Shown here one piece after another: positions 1-6,828 of a DNA stretch of 26,925 bases. This DNA is from Actinomycetes bacterium (lineage in GTDB: Bacteria > Actinomycetota > Actinomycetes > Actinomycetales > Dermabacteraceae). The stretch's first letter is position 1. Each line of letters opens with the position of its first letter. The translations under genes were made by a program, and so were the position numbers. Where the stretch lies: assembly GCA_023389045.1 (NCBI GenBank), contig JAEWEZ010000132.1, positions 1 through 26,925 on the forward strand, read 5' to 3'. The notes beneath the pieces are model-generated. The model was not told the DNA's origin and searched no databases. It saw only the letters and a program-made list of their open reading frames with translations.

Positions 1-102
1 GGTGACTATCCTGGGCGCTACGCCGACGGGGGCCACCGTGCCCCGGGCATGGGGGTGCGAACGGCATCCCCGCAGATGACATCGCGGGACAAGGAGCGGG
101 CT
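1..102. other. Left edge; upstream gene not identifiable
   Basis: This stretch precedes the first clear gene. The frame of the DUF3040 gene stays open to the window edge, but the residues before the Met at 103 do not resemble the family. Another + frame ends with TGA at 76-78 and might be the tail of an upstream gene, which I do not recognise. AAGGAG at 91-96 is the ribosome binding site of the next gene. Confidence 0.4.
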
Positions 103-498
103 ATGCCGCTGTCGGAGCAAGAGCAGAAAATGCTCGACGAGATGGAGCGTCAGCTGTTTGCTGATGATCCACGTCTCGCGCGCGCCTTCCGCCCCCGCCA
201 CACTCCCCGCCGTGACGGCCGTCGAATCCTGCTCGGCCTGGGTGGAGTGGTCCTCGGTCTAATCGCCCTGGTGGCGGGAGTGGCCCTGTCCGCTGTGTGG
301 CTCGGTGTTCTCGCCTTTATCGCCATGGTTGTCAGCGCCATTTACGCCGTCACCGCGCCGGTGCAGGACGGCACGTCGTCGGACCAGCAGGGGCACCCGA
401 GCCGTGGTCAGCGCGGGGGACGCCAGAACTCCGGTTTCGTGAAGCGCATGGAAGACCGCTGGGAGAAGCGCTCGGGCGGAAACGATCCCCGCCTCTAA
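103..498 (+). CDS. DUF3040 family small membrane protein
   Basis: A 131-residue protein of the DUF3040 family, which is actinobacterial and of unknown function. The N-terminus MPLSEQEQKMLDEMERQL is the family signature: an acidic amphipathic helix followed by DDPRLARAF. A basic segment (residues 28-41) leads into two hydrophobic membrane segments at about 42-64 and 66-86, and the tail is hydrophilic and Gly/Arg-rich. The start at 103 is chosen because the signature begins there and AAGGAG lies 6 bases upstream; an in-frame ATG at 49 would add residues unlike the family. In actinobacteria this gene often lies just before mraZ, but here 749 bp with a terminator-like hairpin separate them, so it is probably a separate transcript. 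Family is confident; function is unknown. Confidence 0.85.
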   Translation: MPLSEQEQKMLDEMERQLFADDPRLARAFRPRHTPRRDGRRILLGLGGVVLGLIALVAGVALSAVWLGVLAFIAMVVSAIYAVTAPVQDGTSSDQQGHPSRGQRGGRQNSGFVKRMEDRWEKRSGGNDPRL

Positions 499-527
499 AG
501 CCCCGGCCCCTCACGATCCGGTTTCTC

Positions 528-679
528 AAGCGCCCGTCGCGTAGCCCGCATCGCTCTCCTCGTCGAAGCGCCCGTCGCGTAGCCCGCGCCGCGCCCCGTG
601 GTGACGCGCCAGCCAACCGAGCCCGCGGCGTGCCCGTGCTGAAGCGCTCGCCGCGTCGTCGTATCGCGCCTCTGTTGAG
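528..679. repeat. Degenerate 38-bp tandem repeat
   Basis: An identical 22-base sequence occurs at 528-549 and 566-587, a period of 38. A weaker third unit ends in the same AGCCCGC at 620-626, and a fourth begins at 642 (AAGCGCTCGCCGCGTCG, about 14 of 17 bases matching), 76 bases or two periods after the second. The array is non-coding and follows the DUF3040 stop by 30 bases. The first two copies are certain; the later ones are an interpretation. No function is evident. Confidence 0.6.
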
Positions 680-740
680 AGCATCGCGCGATCCTGCCTC
701 GCCGGCGATCACCATTGCGTGAGCTGTCGCCACTGCTGCT

Positions 741-768
741 GCCCTGAGCTCTGCCGAGAGCTCAGGGC
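741..768 (+). terminator. Perfect 10-bp hairpin, possible terminator
   Basis: GCCCTGAGCT (741-750) and AGCTCAGGGC (759-768) are perfect inverted repeats around an 8-base loop. The sequence that follows is only moderately T-rich (TTGTGCTGTGT), as is common for terminators in high-GC actinobacteria. It could end the DUF3040 transcript or shield the mraZ region from upstream transcription. Confidence 0.5.
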
Positions 769-883
769 TTGTGCTGTGTCGCTGTCCGCGCCTGCGCTCG
801 CATTTCCCTAGCCGCCCACATTCCCCGAGCGCGCTCACGCCCAGCACATCCATCCCCATCGCTGGCACCCCTGGTCGCGGCCG

Positions 884-959
884 CTCCACAGCCCTCCATC
901 ACGCCCCTCCACCGGGATCCCCCACTTCACTCCACCGGAGCCCTCCACTGCGCTCCACC
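884..959 (-). repeat. Seven-unit CTCCAC array (reverse-oriented MraZ-like boxes)
   Basis: Pentamers TCCAC, or one-mismatch versions of it, begin at 885, 895 (TCCAT), 908, 921 (CCCAC), 931, 944 and 954. Spacings are 10, 13, 13, 10, 13 and 10. Read on the - strand the unit is GTGGAG or GTGGGG, the same core as the three-unit array just before mraZ. The array lies about 290-360 bp upstream of mraZ. Binding by MraZ is an inference from sequence likeness and helical spacing. Confidence 0.55.
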
Positions 960-1100
960 CCGGGTTCAGCCCGTGCCATGAATTAGTCGCGCTGCCGCTG
1001 ACCTGCGCTTTTTCTTCTCTCGCAGCGGCTGGAGAGGTGGCGCCACGGGTTCTGTCGCACGCCGAACGGTGCCGTATGAGGCTTCTGTGTCCTGAATCCC

Positions 1101-1115
1101 TCCACTTCATTCCAC
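1101..1115 (-). promoter_or_regulatory. Reverse-oriented pair of MraZ-like boxes
   Basis: TCCAC occurs at 1101-1105 and 1111-1115, exactly 10 bases apart. The 15-mer CCACTTCATTCCACC (1102-1116) differs by one base from CCACTTCACTCCACC at 922-936, so this pair is related to the upstream array. On the - strand it reads GTGGA-N5-GTGGA, like the presumed operator at 1176-1200 but in the opposite orientation. Confidence 0.5.
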
Positions 1116-1175
1116 CCCTGTGACCTGTGGTTTTGCTATGGCTATGGAGTAAATCGGGAGGAGGGCTAGCGGAAT

Positions 1176-1200
1176 GTGGGGGGAAGTGGGGTAAAGTGGA
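1176..1200 (+). promoter_or_regulatory. Presumed MraZ operator: three direct repeats
   Basis: GTGGG (1176-1180), GTGGG (1186-1190) and GTGGA (1196-1200) are spaced exactly 10 bases apart. This matches the known binding mode of the ring-shaped MraZ repressor, which recognises several TGGGN-type repeats separated by 5-base spacers upstream of its own gene. A TAAAGT hexamer (1192-1197) inside the array could be a -10 element, so bound MraZ would block initiation. The mraZ start is 47 bases downstream. The repeats are seen; binding is inferred from the family. Confidence 0.75.
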
Positions 1201-1247
1201 GCGCGTAGGAAGGAGATGGGTCCGCGCGAGAGCAAAGGGGGTGCGGG

Positions 1248-1679
1248 ATGTTCCTCGGAACCTTCACGCCCAAGCTCGACGACAAAGGACGCCTGATCTT
1301 CCCTGCGAAGTTCCGTGACGACCTCGCCTCGGGGCTGGTCATGACTCGTGGTCAGGAGCACTGCATTGCGGTGTACCCGATCCAGGAGTTCCGCCAGAAG
1401 CTCGAAGAGGCCCGTCGGGCGCCCACCACGGACCGGCGCACACGCGACTACCTGCGCGTGCTGATGTCGGGCGCGGAGGACGTCATCCCGGACAAGCAGG
1501 GCCGCATCACCATCCCGGGCCACCTGCGCACCTACGCAGACCTGGATCGGGAATGCGCCGTCATCGGCGCACTCGACCGACTCGAGATCTGGTCACTCCC
1601 CGCCTGGGAGGCCTACCTCGAGCAGAAGGAGGAGGGCTTCGCCCAGACCGCCGAGGAGGTGGTCCCGGGCCTGTTCTGA
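1248..1679 (+). CDS. mraZ: MraZ, transcriptional regulator of the dcw cluster
   Basis: A 143-residue MraZ, the usual length. It is a DNA-binding protein that forms a ring and represses the dcw promoter, including its own. Two AbrB-like half domains are visible: MFLGTFTPKLDDKGRLIFPA with the DxKGR motif at residues 12-15, and PDKQGRITIPGHLR with the second DKxGR at 82-86. The ATG at 1248 gives the canonical MFLG start and follows AAAGGGGG (1234-1241) at a normal distance. The three-repeat array at 1176-1200 is the likely target. A 178-bp spacer with a strong inverted repeat separates it from rsmH, an unusually large gap within this cluster. Confidence 0.96.
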   Translation: MFLGTFTPKLDDKGRLIFPAKFRDDLASGLVMTRGQEHCIAVYPIQEFRQKLEEARRAPTTDRRTRDYLRVLMSGAEDVIPDKQGRITIPGHLRTYADLDRECAVIGALDRLEIWSLPAWEAYLEQKEEGFAQTAEEVVPGLF

Positions 1680-1701
1680 CGGTTATCCGTCCCGCGAGAC
1701 C

Positions 1702-1757
1702 TCTCGTCGTTCCCGCCCCGACGCATCTTCCCCGGTGGCGGGTCGGGAACGACGGGG
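1702..1757 (+). promoter_or_regulatory. Structured leader between mraZ and rsmH
   Basis: The arms 1705-1720 and 1739-1754 are complementary over 16 bases with one mismatch, around an 18-base loop; wobble and Watson-Crick pairs at 1702-1704 and 1755-1757 could extend the stem. TTCCCC (1728-1733), from the loop, can alternatively pair with GGGGAA (1754-1759), so two mutually exclusive folds exist. A conserved 'mraW' RNA motif has been described upstream of mraW (rsmH) in actinobacteria, and this could be a version of it; I could not test that. Confidence 0.55.
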
Positions 1758-1809
1758 AATCCCGCCGGACGGCCCCGCACAGGAATCCGGAACCACCCCG
1801 CCCAGGCAG

Positions 1810-1836
1810 GGCGAGACCACACACAGGCGAGACCAC
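1810..1836 (+). repeat. Short direct repeat in the rsmH leader
   Basis: GGCGAGACCAC occurs at 1810-1820 and again at 1826-1836, with CA before and related bases after, about 20 bases upstream of the rsmH start. A truncated GGCGAG (1841-1846) overlaps the ribosome binding site. The meaning is unknown; it may be a slippage product. Confidence 0.4.
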
Positions 1837-1857
1837 GACCGGCGAGGAGAGGCGCAG

Positions 1858-2856
1858 ATGGAGCCAACGTCACCCACCGTGCCGGCCGAAGACCGCCACC
1901 TGCCCGTGCTGCTTCAGGACTGCGTCGATCTCCTCACCCCTGCCCTTCAGCACGACGGCGCGATCTACGTGGACGCGACCCTCGGCATGGCCGGTCACGC
2001 CACCGCCGTCCTCAACGCTGTCCCAGCCGCCCGCCTGATCGGCATTGACCGTGACGCCGCCGCCCTTGAACTGGCCCGCGACCGCCTCACCCGCGCCGGC
2101 CACGGCGACCGCATCACCCTCGTGCACGCCACCTACGACGAGATCCCCGAGGTGCTTGCCGACCTCGGCCTTCCCGCCGCCGACGCGATCATGATGGATC
2201 TGGGGCTCTCCAGCTTCCAGATCGACACCGTCGAGCGCGGATTCTCCTACAGCCACGACGCGCCCCTGGATATGCGGATGGACCCCGACAGTGACGGTCC
2301 AACCGCCGCTGACCTCCTGCGCGATCTTTCCGAAGAGGACCTCGCCCGTCTGCTACACCGCCTCGGCGATGAGCGGCACGCCCGTCGGATCGCCCGCGCC
2401 GTCGTCACCCGGCGCGCACAGGAACCCCTGGAGCGCAGCGGCCAGCTCGTCGAGCTCATCGACCGCGCCGTCCCCGCGGCCGCCCGCGCGACCGGCGGTC
2501 ACAGCGCCAAGCGCACCTTCCAAGCCCTGCGGATCGCGGTCAATGAGGAACTGGAAATCCTCAGCCGCGCACTGGAAGGGGCGCTGGACAGCGTCGCCCT
2601 CGGCGGACGGATCGTCGTGGAGTCCTACCACTCCGGGGAAGACCGCCTTGTCAAAAGCGCCTTCACCCGTCGGACCCGATCCACCGCACCCCCGGGGCTC
2701 CCCGTCGAACTCGAAGAACACCGCCCCGCCTTCACCGAGGTGATCCGCGGCGCGCAGAAAGCCGATGAGACCGAGCGCGACACGAATCCGCGCGCAGCAT
2801 CCGTTCGCCTCCGCGCCCTGGAACGCATCCGCCCTGACCACCCGACCACCCGCTAA
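1858..2856 (+). CDS. rsmH: 16S rRNA (cytosine-N4)-methyltransferase RsmH (MraW)
   Basis: A 332-residue SAM-dependent methyltransferase that modifies N4 of C1402 (E. coli numbering) in the decoding centre of 16S rRNA. The N-terminal HLPVLLQDC (14-22) and the SAM-binding YVDATLGMAGHA (37-48) are family signatures, followed by GIDRDAAAL, MMDLGLSS (112-119), FSYSHDAPLDMRMD (129-142), HSAKRTFQALRIAVNEELE (215-233) and VESYHSGEDRLVK (254-266). NPRAASVRLRALER near the end matches the conserved tail. The ATG at 1858 is chosen because it follows GAGGAGAGG closely and gives normal length; the frame is open further upstream, but those residues are low-complexity. It lies in its conserved place between mraZ and ftsL. 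Confidence 0.96.
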   Translation: MEPTSPTVPAEDRHLPVLLQDCVDLLTPALQHDGAIYVDATLGMAGHATAVLNAVPAARLIGIDRDAAALELARDRLTRAGHGDRITLVHATYDEIPEVLADLGLPAADAIMMDLGLSSFQIDTVERGFSYSHDAPLDMRMDPDSDGPTAADLLRDLSEEDLARLLHRLGDERHARRIARAVVTRRAQEPLERSGQLVELIDRAVPAAARATGGHSAKRTFQALRIAVNEELEILSRALEGALDSVALGGRIVVESYHSGEDRLVKSAFTRRTRSTAPPGLPVELEEHRPAFTEVIRGAQKADETERDTNPRAASVRLRALERIRPDHPTTR

Positions 2857-2884
2857 CCCGAGCATTACCACTTCAGGACTTCCC

Positions 2885-3388
2885 ATGGCACGCACCACCG
2901 CCGCCCGAGCCCTCCGCCAGGACCGCGCTCCCCGCCCCGCCGCTTCCACGCGACCGGGGCTGACGCTCGTGGCGAAGCCGGAACCTGCCGGAAGCGTGCT
3001 GCCTTTCGTGTTCACCCTGTCCGCGATCATCGTGCTCACCCTGGCCGCACTGCTGTTCCTGAACATCCAGATGTCCGATGCCAGCTACCGCATTACGCGC
3101 CTGCAGGGACAGTCCCAGCGTCTGACCGAAGAAGCGCAGAGTCTGCGCGAGATTAATGAACGTCGCGCCACGCCGCAGGAACTCGAGCGTCGCGCCCTCG
3201 CGATCGGTATGGTGCCGGTGCAGAACCCGGCGTACATCGACTTGGCCAGTGGGAAAGTCATGGGGGAGACGAACCCGGCTGCGCAGGCAGCGCCCCTTCC
3301 CTCGATCCCCTCGCAGGCCGCTGTGCCCCCGGCGAAGATCTATAACCAGCCCAACGCCTACCGAGGCATGGGGAACGAGGGGGCTTGA
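2885..3388 (+). CDS. ftsL: FtsL-like bitopic division protein
   Basis: A 167-residue bitopic membrane protein. It has a basic cytoplasmic N-terminus (1-37), one membrane segment (about 38-60, SVLPFVFTLSAIIVLTLAAL) and an extracytoplasmic coiled coil (about 66-95, YRITRLQGQSQRLTEEAQSL), then AIGMVPVQNPAYIDL, a segment typical of actinobacterial FtsL/FtsB-type proteins at this locus. Such proteins join FtsB and FtsQ and activate FtsW-FtsI. The C-terminus is Pro/Ala-rich. Primary sequence is weakly conserved in this family, so the name rests on topology plus position between rsmH and ftsI. The ribosome binding site is weak (AGGAC about 2874-2878). Confidence 0.85.
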   Translation: MARTTAARALRQDRAPRPAASTRPGLTLVAKPEPAGSVLPFVFTLSAIIVLTLAALLFLNIQMSDASYRITRLQGQSQRLTEEAQSLREINERRATPQELERRALAIGMVPVQNPAYIDLASGKVMGETNPAAQAAPLPSIPSQAAVPPAKIYNQPNAYRGMGNEGA

Positions 3389-3392
3389 GCCC

Positions 3393-5189
3393 GTGGCAAC
3401 TCGTCAGCGCAGAAACACCCGTTCACGCCCATCGCGCCGTCCCCGGCAGCGATTGATTCCGCGTGCCCGCGTGGGCACGCCGGCGGTTCGTCACCGTCTG
3501 CTGCTCGTGCTCACCCTGGTGGCAGCCCTGGCCATTAGCGGCCGGCTGCTGTGGATTCAGGGCTTGGACGCCAGCGCCCGCGCACAGGAAGCGATTCAGC
3601 AGCGCACCACCGAACGCGCCATTCCCGCGCTTCGGGGTGATATCACCGACCGTCACGGAACGGTGCTGGCGGGCTCCGTGGAACGCTACGACCTCTGGGT
3701 GGACCAGCGGCAGGTTCCCGAATACCTCGAGCGAGATAAAGACGCCGAGCTCACGGGTGTTGCTGCCGCCGCGAAGGAACTCGCCCCCGTCATGGGATGG
3801 ACCGAGGAGCAGGCCCGCAAGAAACTCACCGGTAAACGCGGCTTCCTCTACCTCGGCAAGAACGTCGAGCCGAAACTGCGTGAAGCAGCGCTGGCCCTCA
3901 AAATCCCCGGCATCGGATCCACCCGCGTGGCAGATCGCATCTACCCGGCGGGTTCCGTGGGTGGCAACATCATTGGATTCGTGGGGGCCGACGGGAAAGC
4001 GCTCGGTGGCGCCGAGCTCACCTATGACAAGCATTTGAAGGGCACCGACGGGCACACCAAGTACGAGCGCGGTGCTGGCGGTCAGCTCATCCCCACCGGC
4101 GAGCACTCCACCGTTCCTGCGCGCGATGGTGACTCGCTGGTGCTCACGATCGACCGTGACCTGCAGTGGAAGGCGCAGCAGATTACCGCCCAGACGGTGC
4201 AGCGCTGGGGCGCAGCAAGCGGTGCGGTGGTGGCGCTGAACGCCCGCACCGGTGAGGTGCTGGCACTGGCCGAATACCCCACCTACGACCCCAATAGCGT
4301 GGCTGACGCCGATCCTGCATCTCTCGGGAATCGTTCTGTGTCCAGCGTGTTTGAACCGGGGTCGACGGGGAAGCTGTTCACGATGGCAGCCGCGATCGAG
4401 GAGGGCGTGGCCACTCCCGCGGATCAGTTTGAGGTGCCCGACCAGCGCTACTGGGACGGACATCGCATCAAGGACTCCACGCACCATCCCGTGAAGCACT
4501 ACACCCTCGCCGGGGTGCTCAAGCACAGCTCGAATGTGGGCACGGTCGAGGTGGCTGAGCGGATGAGCCCGCAAACCCGCCACGATTACCTGCGCAAGTT
4601 TGGCCTCGGGCAGAAAACCGGGGTGGGTCTGCCGGGTGAATCCGCAGGCATCGTGCATCCGGCAGATAAATGGCATGGACGCACCCGCTACGCCACTGCT
4701 TTCGGGCAGGGCTACTCCGTGACCGCTCTGCAGATGGTCTCGGCCGTGAGCACCTTCGCCAATGAGGGTGTGCGCGTGCAGCCGCAGATCGTCAAAGGTG
4801 TGAAGGAGAAAGACGGCACGGTGCGGCCCCTGGGCGAGCCCAAGCGCACCCGGGTGCTCTCCTCGGCAACAGCCGACACGATGCTGCAGATGATGGATAC
4901 CGCCGTGGAGGACGGCAAACACAAGGCGAGCGTGCCGCAGTACGCGGTGGCCGGAAAGACGGGTACCGCGCAGGTGCCCGACGGCACCTACACCGCCTCC
5001 TTCATCGGATTTGCTCCTGCCGATAACCCCGAGATCGTGGTGGGCGTGTTCCTCTTTGGTCTGCACGGGTTTATCTCCGGTGGTGTGGCCGCAGCGCCCG
5101 CATTTTCCGACATGATGGGGTACACCCTGCAGTCCCAGGGCCTGGCCCCCACCGGGAAGGCGCCCCGCGAGCTGAAAACGGAGTGGTGA
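3393..5189 (+). CDS. ftsI: FtsI/PBP2-type septal transpeptidase (class B penicillin-binding protein)
   Basis: A 598-residue class B penicillin-binding protein that cross-links septal peptidoglycan with FtsW. After a basic cytoplasmic tail there is one membrane segment (about 35-53), then the dimerisation domain (RGDITDRHGTVLAGS, 81-95). The transpeptidase domain has all three active-site motifs: STGK with catalytic Ser324 in EPGSTGK, SSN at 379-381, and KTGT at 522-525. No PASTA repeats follow. The GTG at 3393 is chosen because it is 4 bases after the ftsL stop and 9 bases after GAGGGGG (3377-3383). It is also called pbpB in actinobacteria. Confidence 0.95.
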   Translation: MATRQRRNTRSRPSRRPRQRLIPRARVGTPAVRHRLLLVLTLVAALAISGRLLWIQGLDASARAQEAIQQRTTERAIPALRGDITDRHGTVLAGSVERYDLWVDQRQVPEYLERDKDAELTGVAAAAKELAPVMGWTEEQARKKLTGKRGFLYLGKNVEPKLREAALALKIPGIGSTRVADRIYPAGSVGGNIIGFVGADGKALGGAELTYDKHLKGTDGHTKYERGAGGQLIPTGEHSTVPARDGDSLVLTIDRDLQWKAQQITAQTVQRWGAASGAVVALNARTGEVLALAEYPTYDPNSVADADPASLGNRSVSSVFEPGSTGKLFTMAAAIEEGVATPADQFEVPDQRYWDGHRIKDSTHHPVKHYTLAGVLKHSSNVGTVEVAERMSPQTRHDYLRKFGLGQKTGVGLPGESAGIVHPADKWHGRTRYATAFGQGYSVTALQMVSAVSTFANEGVRVQPQIVKGVKEKDGTVRPLGEPKRTRVLSSATADTMLQMMDTAVEDGKHKASVPQYAVAGKTGTAQVPDGTYTASFIGFAPADNPEIVVGVFLFGLHGFISGGVAAAPAFSDMMGYTLQSQGLAPTGKAPRELKTEW

Positions 5190-5191
5190 GC

Positions 5192-6826
5192 ATGAGCAGT
5201 GGTTCGCAGGCGGAAACCACACAGGATCTTCAGGCAGCAGCCTCGGCCCCCGAACCGCCACGCCCGCATGATCCGCAGCCTGTGGCGCTCCGCGAGCTGG
5301 CAGAGGCCCTGGGCCTGAGCGTGCCCGATGGCGCCGACGATCTGTTTCTCACCGGAATCACCCTGGATTCACGCAGCGTGCAGCAGGGGGACCTGTGGGC
5401 GGCCCTGCCGGGAGCGAAGACCCACGGTGCGCGTTTTGCCGCCCAGGCTGCGCAGCAGGGAGCGGTGTGCGCACTCACCGATGCGGAGGGTGCGGAACTC
5501 TGCGCCGAGGCTGGTCTGCCGGCCGTGATCGCGCAGGACCCGCGAGCGATGACCGCCCGGGCAGCGGCCTGCGTCCATCACGATGCCTGGTCCCGGATCT
5601 CCACGATCGGCGTGACCGGAACCAATGGAAAAACCTCCGTGACCACCATGGTGCATTACGCGCTGACCACGCTGGGCCGCGCCAGTGGCGTGGTCGGCAC
5701 CTCCGGCACGGCCTACCGTGACCGCACCGGTGCGGCACATGCCATCGGCACGGTGCGCACCACGCCCGAGGCTCCTGAGCTTCACGGCATCCTCGCCCGT
5801 ATGGATGAGGACGGCGTGGAAGTGTGCAGCATGGAAATTTCCAGCCATGCGATGTCTCTGCATCGCGCCGACGCAGTGGTCTGCACCGTCGCTTGCTTCA
5901 CGAACCTCAGCCAGGACCACCTGGATTTTCATCCGACGATGGAGGATTACTTCGCGGCCAAGGCCATGCTCTTCACCCCTGAGCACGCGCGGCGCGGCGT
6001 GGTCTGCGTGGATGATCCCTGGGGGCGCAGCCTTGCTGCGACCGCGTCGATCCCCGTCATCACCTACACCACTCGCCCCGACGTGGAAGCGGATGTGAGT
6101 GTTATCGACGCCGCGCCCGAGGGATACGGAACCACCTTCACAGTGCGCACCGCCCAAGGGGAGGCCCAGCTGCGCGCGGCCCTGCCGGGTATGCACTACG
6201 TGGCCAATACGATCGCGGCCTGGCTGCTGCTGCGTGAGGTGGGGGTCAGCGGAGAGGATGCCACCCGAGCGCTCGCGGACGGTGGTCTGGTGCCGGGCCG
6301 CATGGAGCTCGTGGCCCAGGAACCGGTGCGGGGAGTCGTGGACTACTCGCACACCCCCGATGCGCTCGAGAAGGCGCTGCAGACGCTGCGGGCAGTGCCC
6401 GGCACGAAGAGACTTATCACAGTGATGGGCGCCGGTGGCGACCGGGATCGCAGTAAGCGTCCGCTGATGGGTGCGGTGGCAGCGGAGCTCTCGGATCTTC
6501 TTGTGATCACCGACGATAACCCTCGCACCGAGGACCCCACCGAGATCCGCGCCCAGGTCAAGGCAGGAATCCGGGATCATGCCGCCTGTGAGGTGCATGT
6601 TGTGGAGGGCCGGGCACAGGCGATCCGGCTCGCCGCCGATCTCGCGGACGTGGGGGACACCATCCTGGTTGCGGGCAAAGGAGCAGAGGACGGTCAGGAC
6701 ATTGGGGGTATCGTCCATCCGTTCGACGATCGCGAGCAGCTACGCACTGCGCTGGCGGAACGAGGCGCTGTGTTCCCTGACCGCATCGGCGCCACGCCCA
6801 CGCCAGCAACGGACGGAGACCACTGA
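5192..6826 (+). CDS. murE: UDP-MurNAc-tripeptide synthetase MurE (meso-DAP type)
   Basis: A 544-residue cytoplasmic Mur ligase that adds the third stem residue to UDP-MurNAc-L-Ala-D-Glu using ATP. The ATP loop is GVTGTNGKTSVTTM with GTNGKT at 143-148; the presumed carbamylated lysine is Lys257 in YFAAKAML. DNPRTEDP (442-449) is the substrate-selecting motif of enzymes that use meso-diaminopimelate, so the organism's peptidoglycan is predicted to contain meso-DAP. An N-terminal extension of about 30 residues is Ala/Pro-rich. ATG 5192 lies 2 bases after the ftsI stop with CGGAG 8 bases upstream; in-frame GTGs at 5183 and 5186 would overlap ftsI and are less well placed. Confidence 0.95.
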   Translation: MSSGSQAETTQDLQAAASAPEPPRPHDPQPVALRELAEALGLSVPDGADDLFLTGITLDSRSVQQGDLWAALPGAKTHGARFAAQAAQQGAVCALTDAEGAELCAEAGLPAVIAQDPRAMTARAAACVHHDAWSRISTIGVTGTNGKTSVTTMVHYALTTLGRASGVVGTSGTAYRDRTGAAHAIGTVRTTPEAPELHGILARMDEDGVEVCSMEISSHAMSLHRADAVVCTVACFTNLSQDHLDFHPTMEDYFAAKAMLFTPEHARRGVVCVDDPWGRSLAATASIPVITYTTRPDVEADVSVIDAAPEGYGTTFTVRTAQGEAQLRAALPGMHYVANTIAAWLLLREVGVSGEDATRALADGGLVPGRMELVAQEPVRGVVDYSHTPDALEKALQTLRAVPGTKRLITVMGAGGDRDRSKRPLMGAVAAELSDLLVITDDNPRTEDPTEIRAQVKAGIRDHAACEVHVVEGRAQAIRLAADLADVGDTILVAGKGAEDGQDIGGIVHPFDDREQLRTALAERGAVFPDRIGATPTPATDGDH

Positions 6827-6828
6827 GC

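Larger units (their letters stand above)
499..1247. other. 749-bp non-coding region between the DUF3040 gene and mraZ
   Basis: No convincing gene lies here on either strand. The open frames present are low-complexity Arg/Pro/Ser-rich translations of GC-rich DNA, overlap each other, and lack recognisable motifs or good ribosome binding sites. I looked for an RNase P RNA, which lies near this position in some actinobacteria, and did not see its conserved core. The region holds a degenerate 38-bp tandem repeat (528-679), a perfect hairpin (741-768), a seven-unit CTCCAC-type array (884-959), a related pair (1101-1115), a 10-bp palindrome GTGGCGCCAC (1037-1046) and the MraZ-type direct repeats (1176-1200). 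Confidence 0.7.

Noticed and set aside
528..587. Possible CRISPR array
   Set aside because: There are only two exact 22-base copies with a 16-base gap, degenerate flanking units and no cas genes; a tandem repeat explains it better.
350..1110. Several - strand frames in the mraZ upstream region, considered as a divergent gene
   Set aside because: They overlap each other, are Arg/Gly/Pro-rich, and have no motif or convincing ribosome binding site.
499..1247. RNase P RNA or another large structured RNA upstream of mraZ
   Set aside because: The conserved RNase P core sequences were not found on either strand by eye.
3423..5261. 612-codon open frame on the - strand opposite ftsI
   Set aside because: It is a shadow of the ftsI coding frame in GC-rich DNA. 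Its His/Gly/Arg-rich translation matches no family, and ftsI on the + strand has all active-site motifs.
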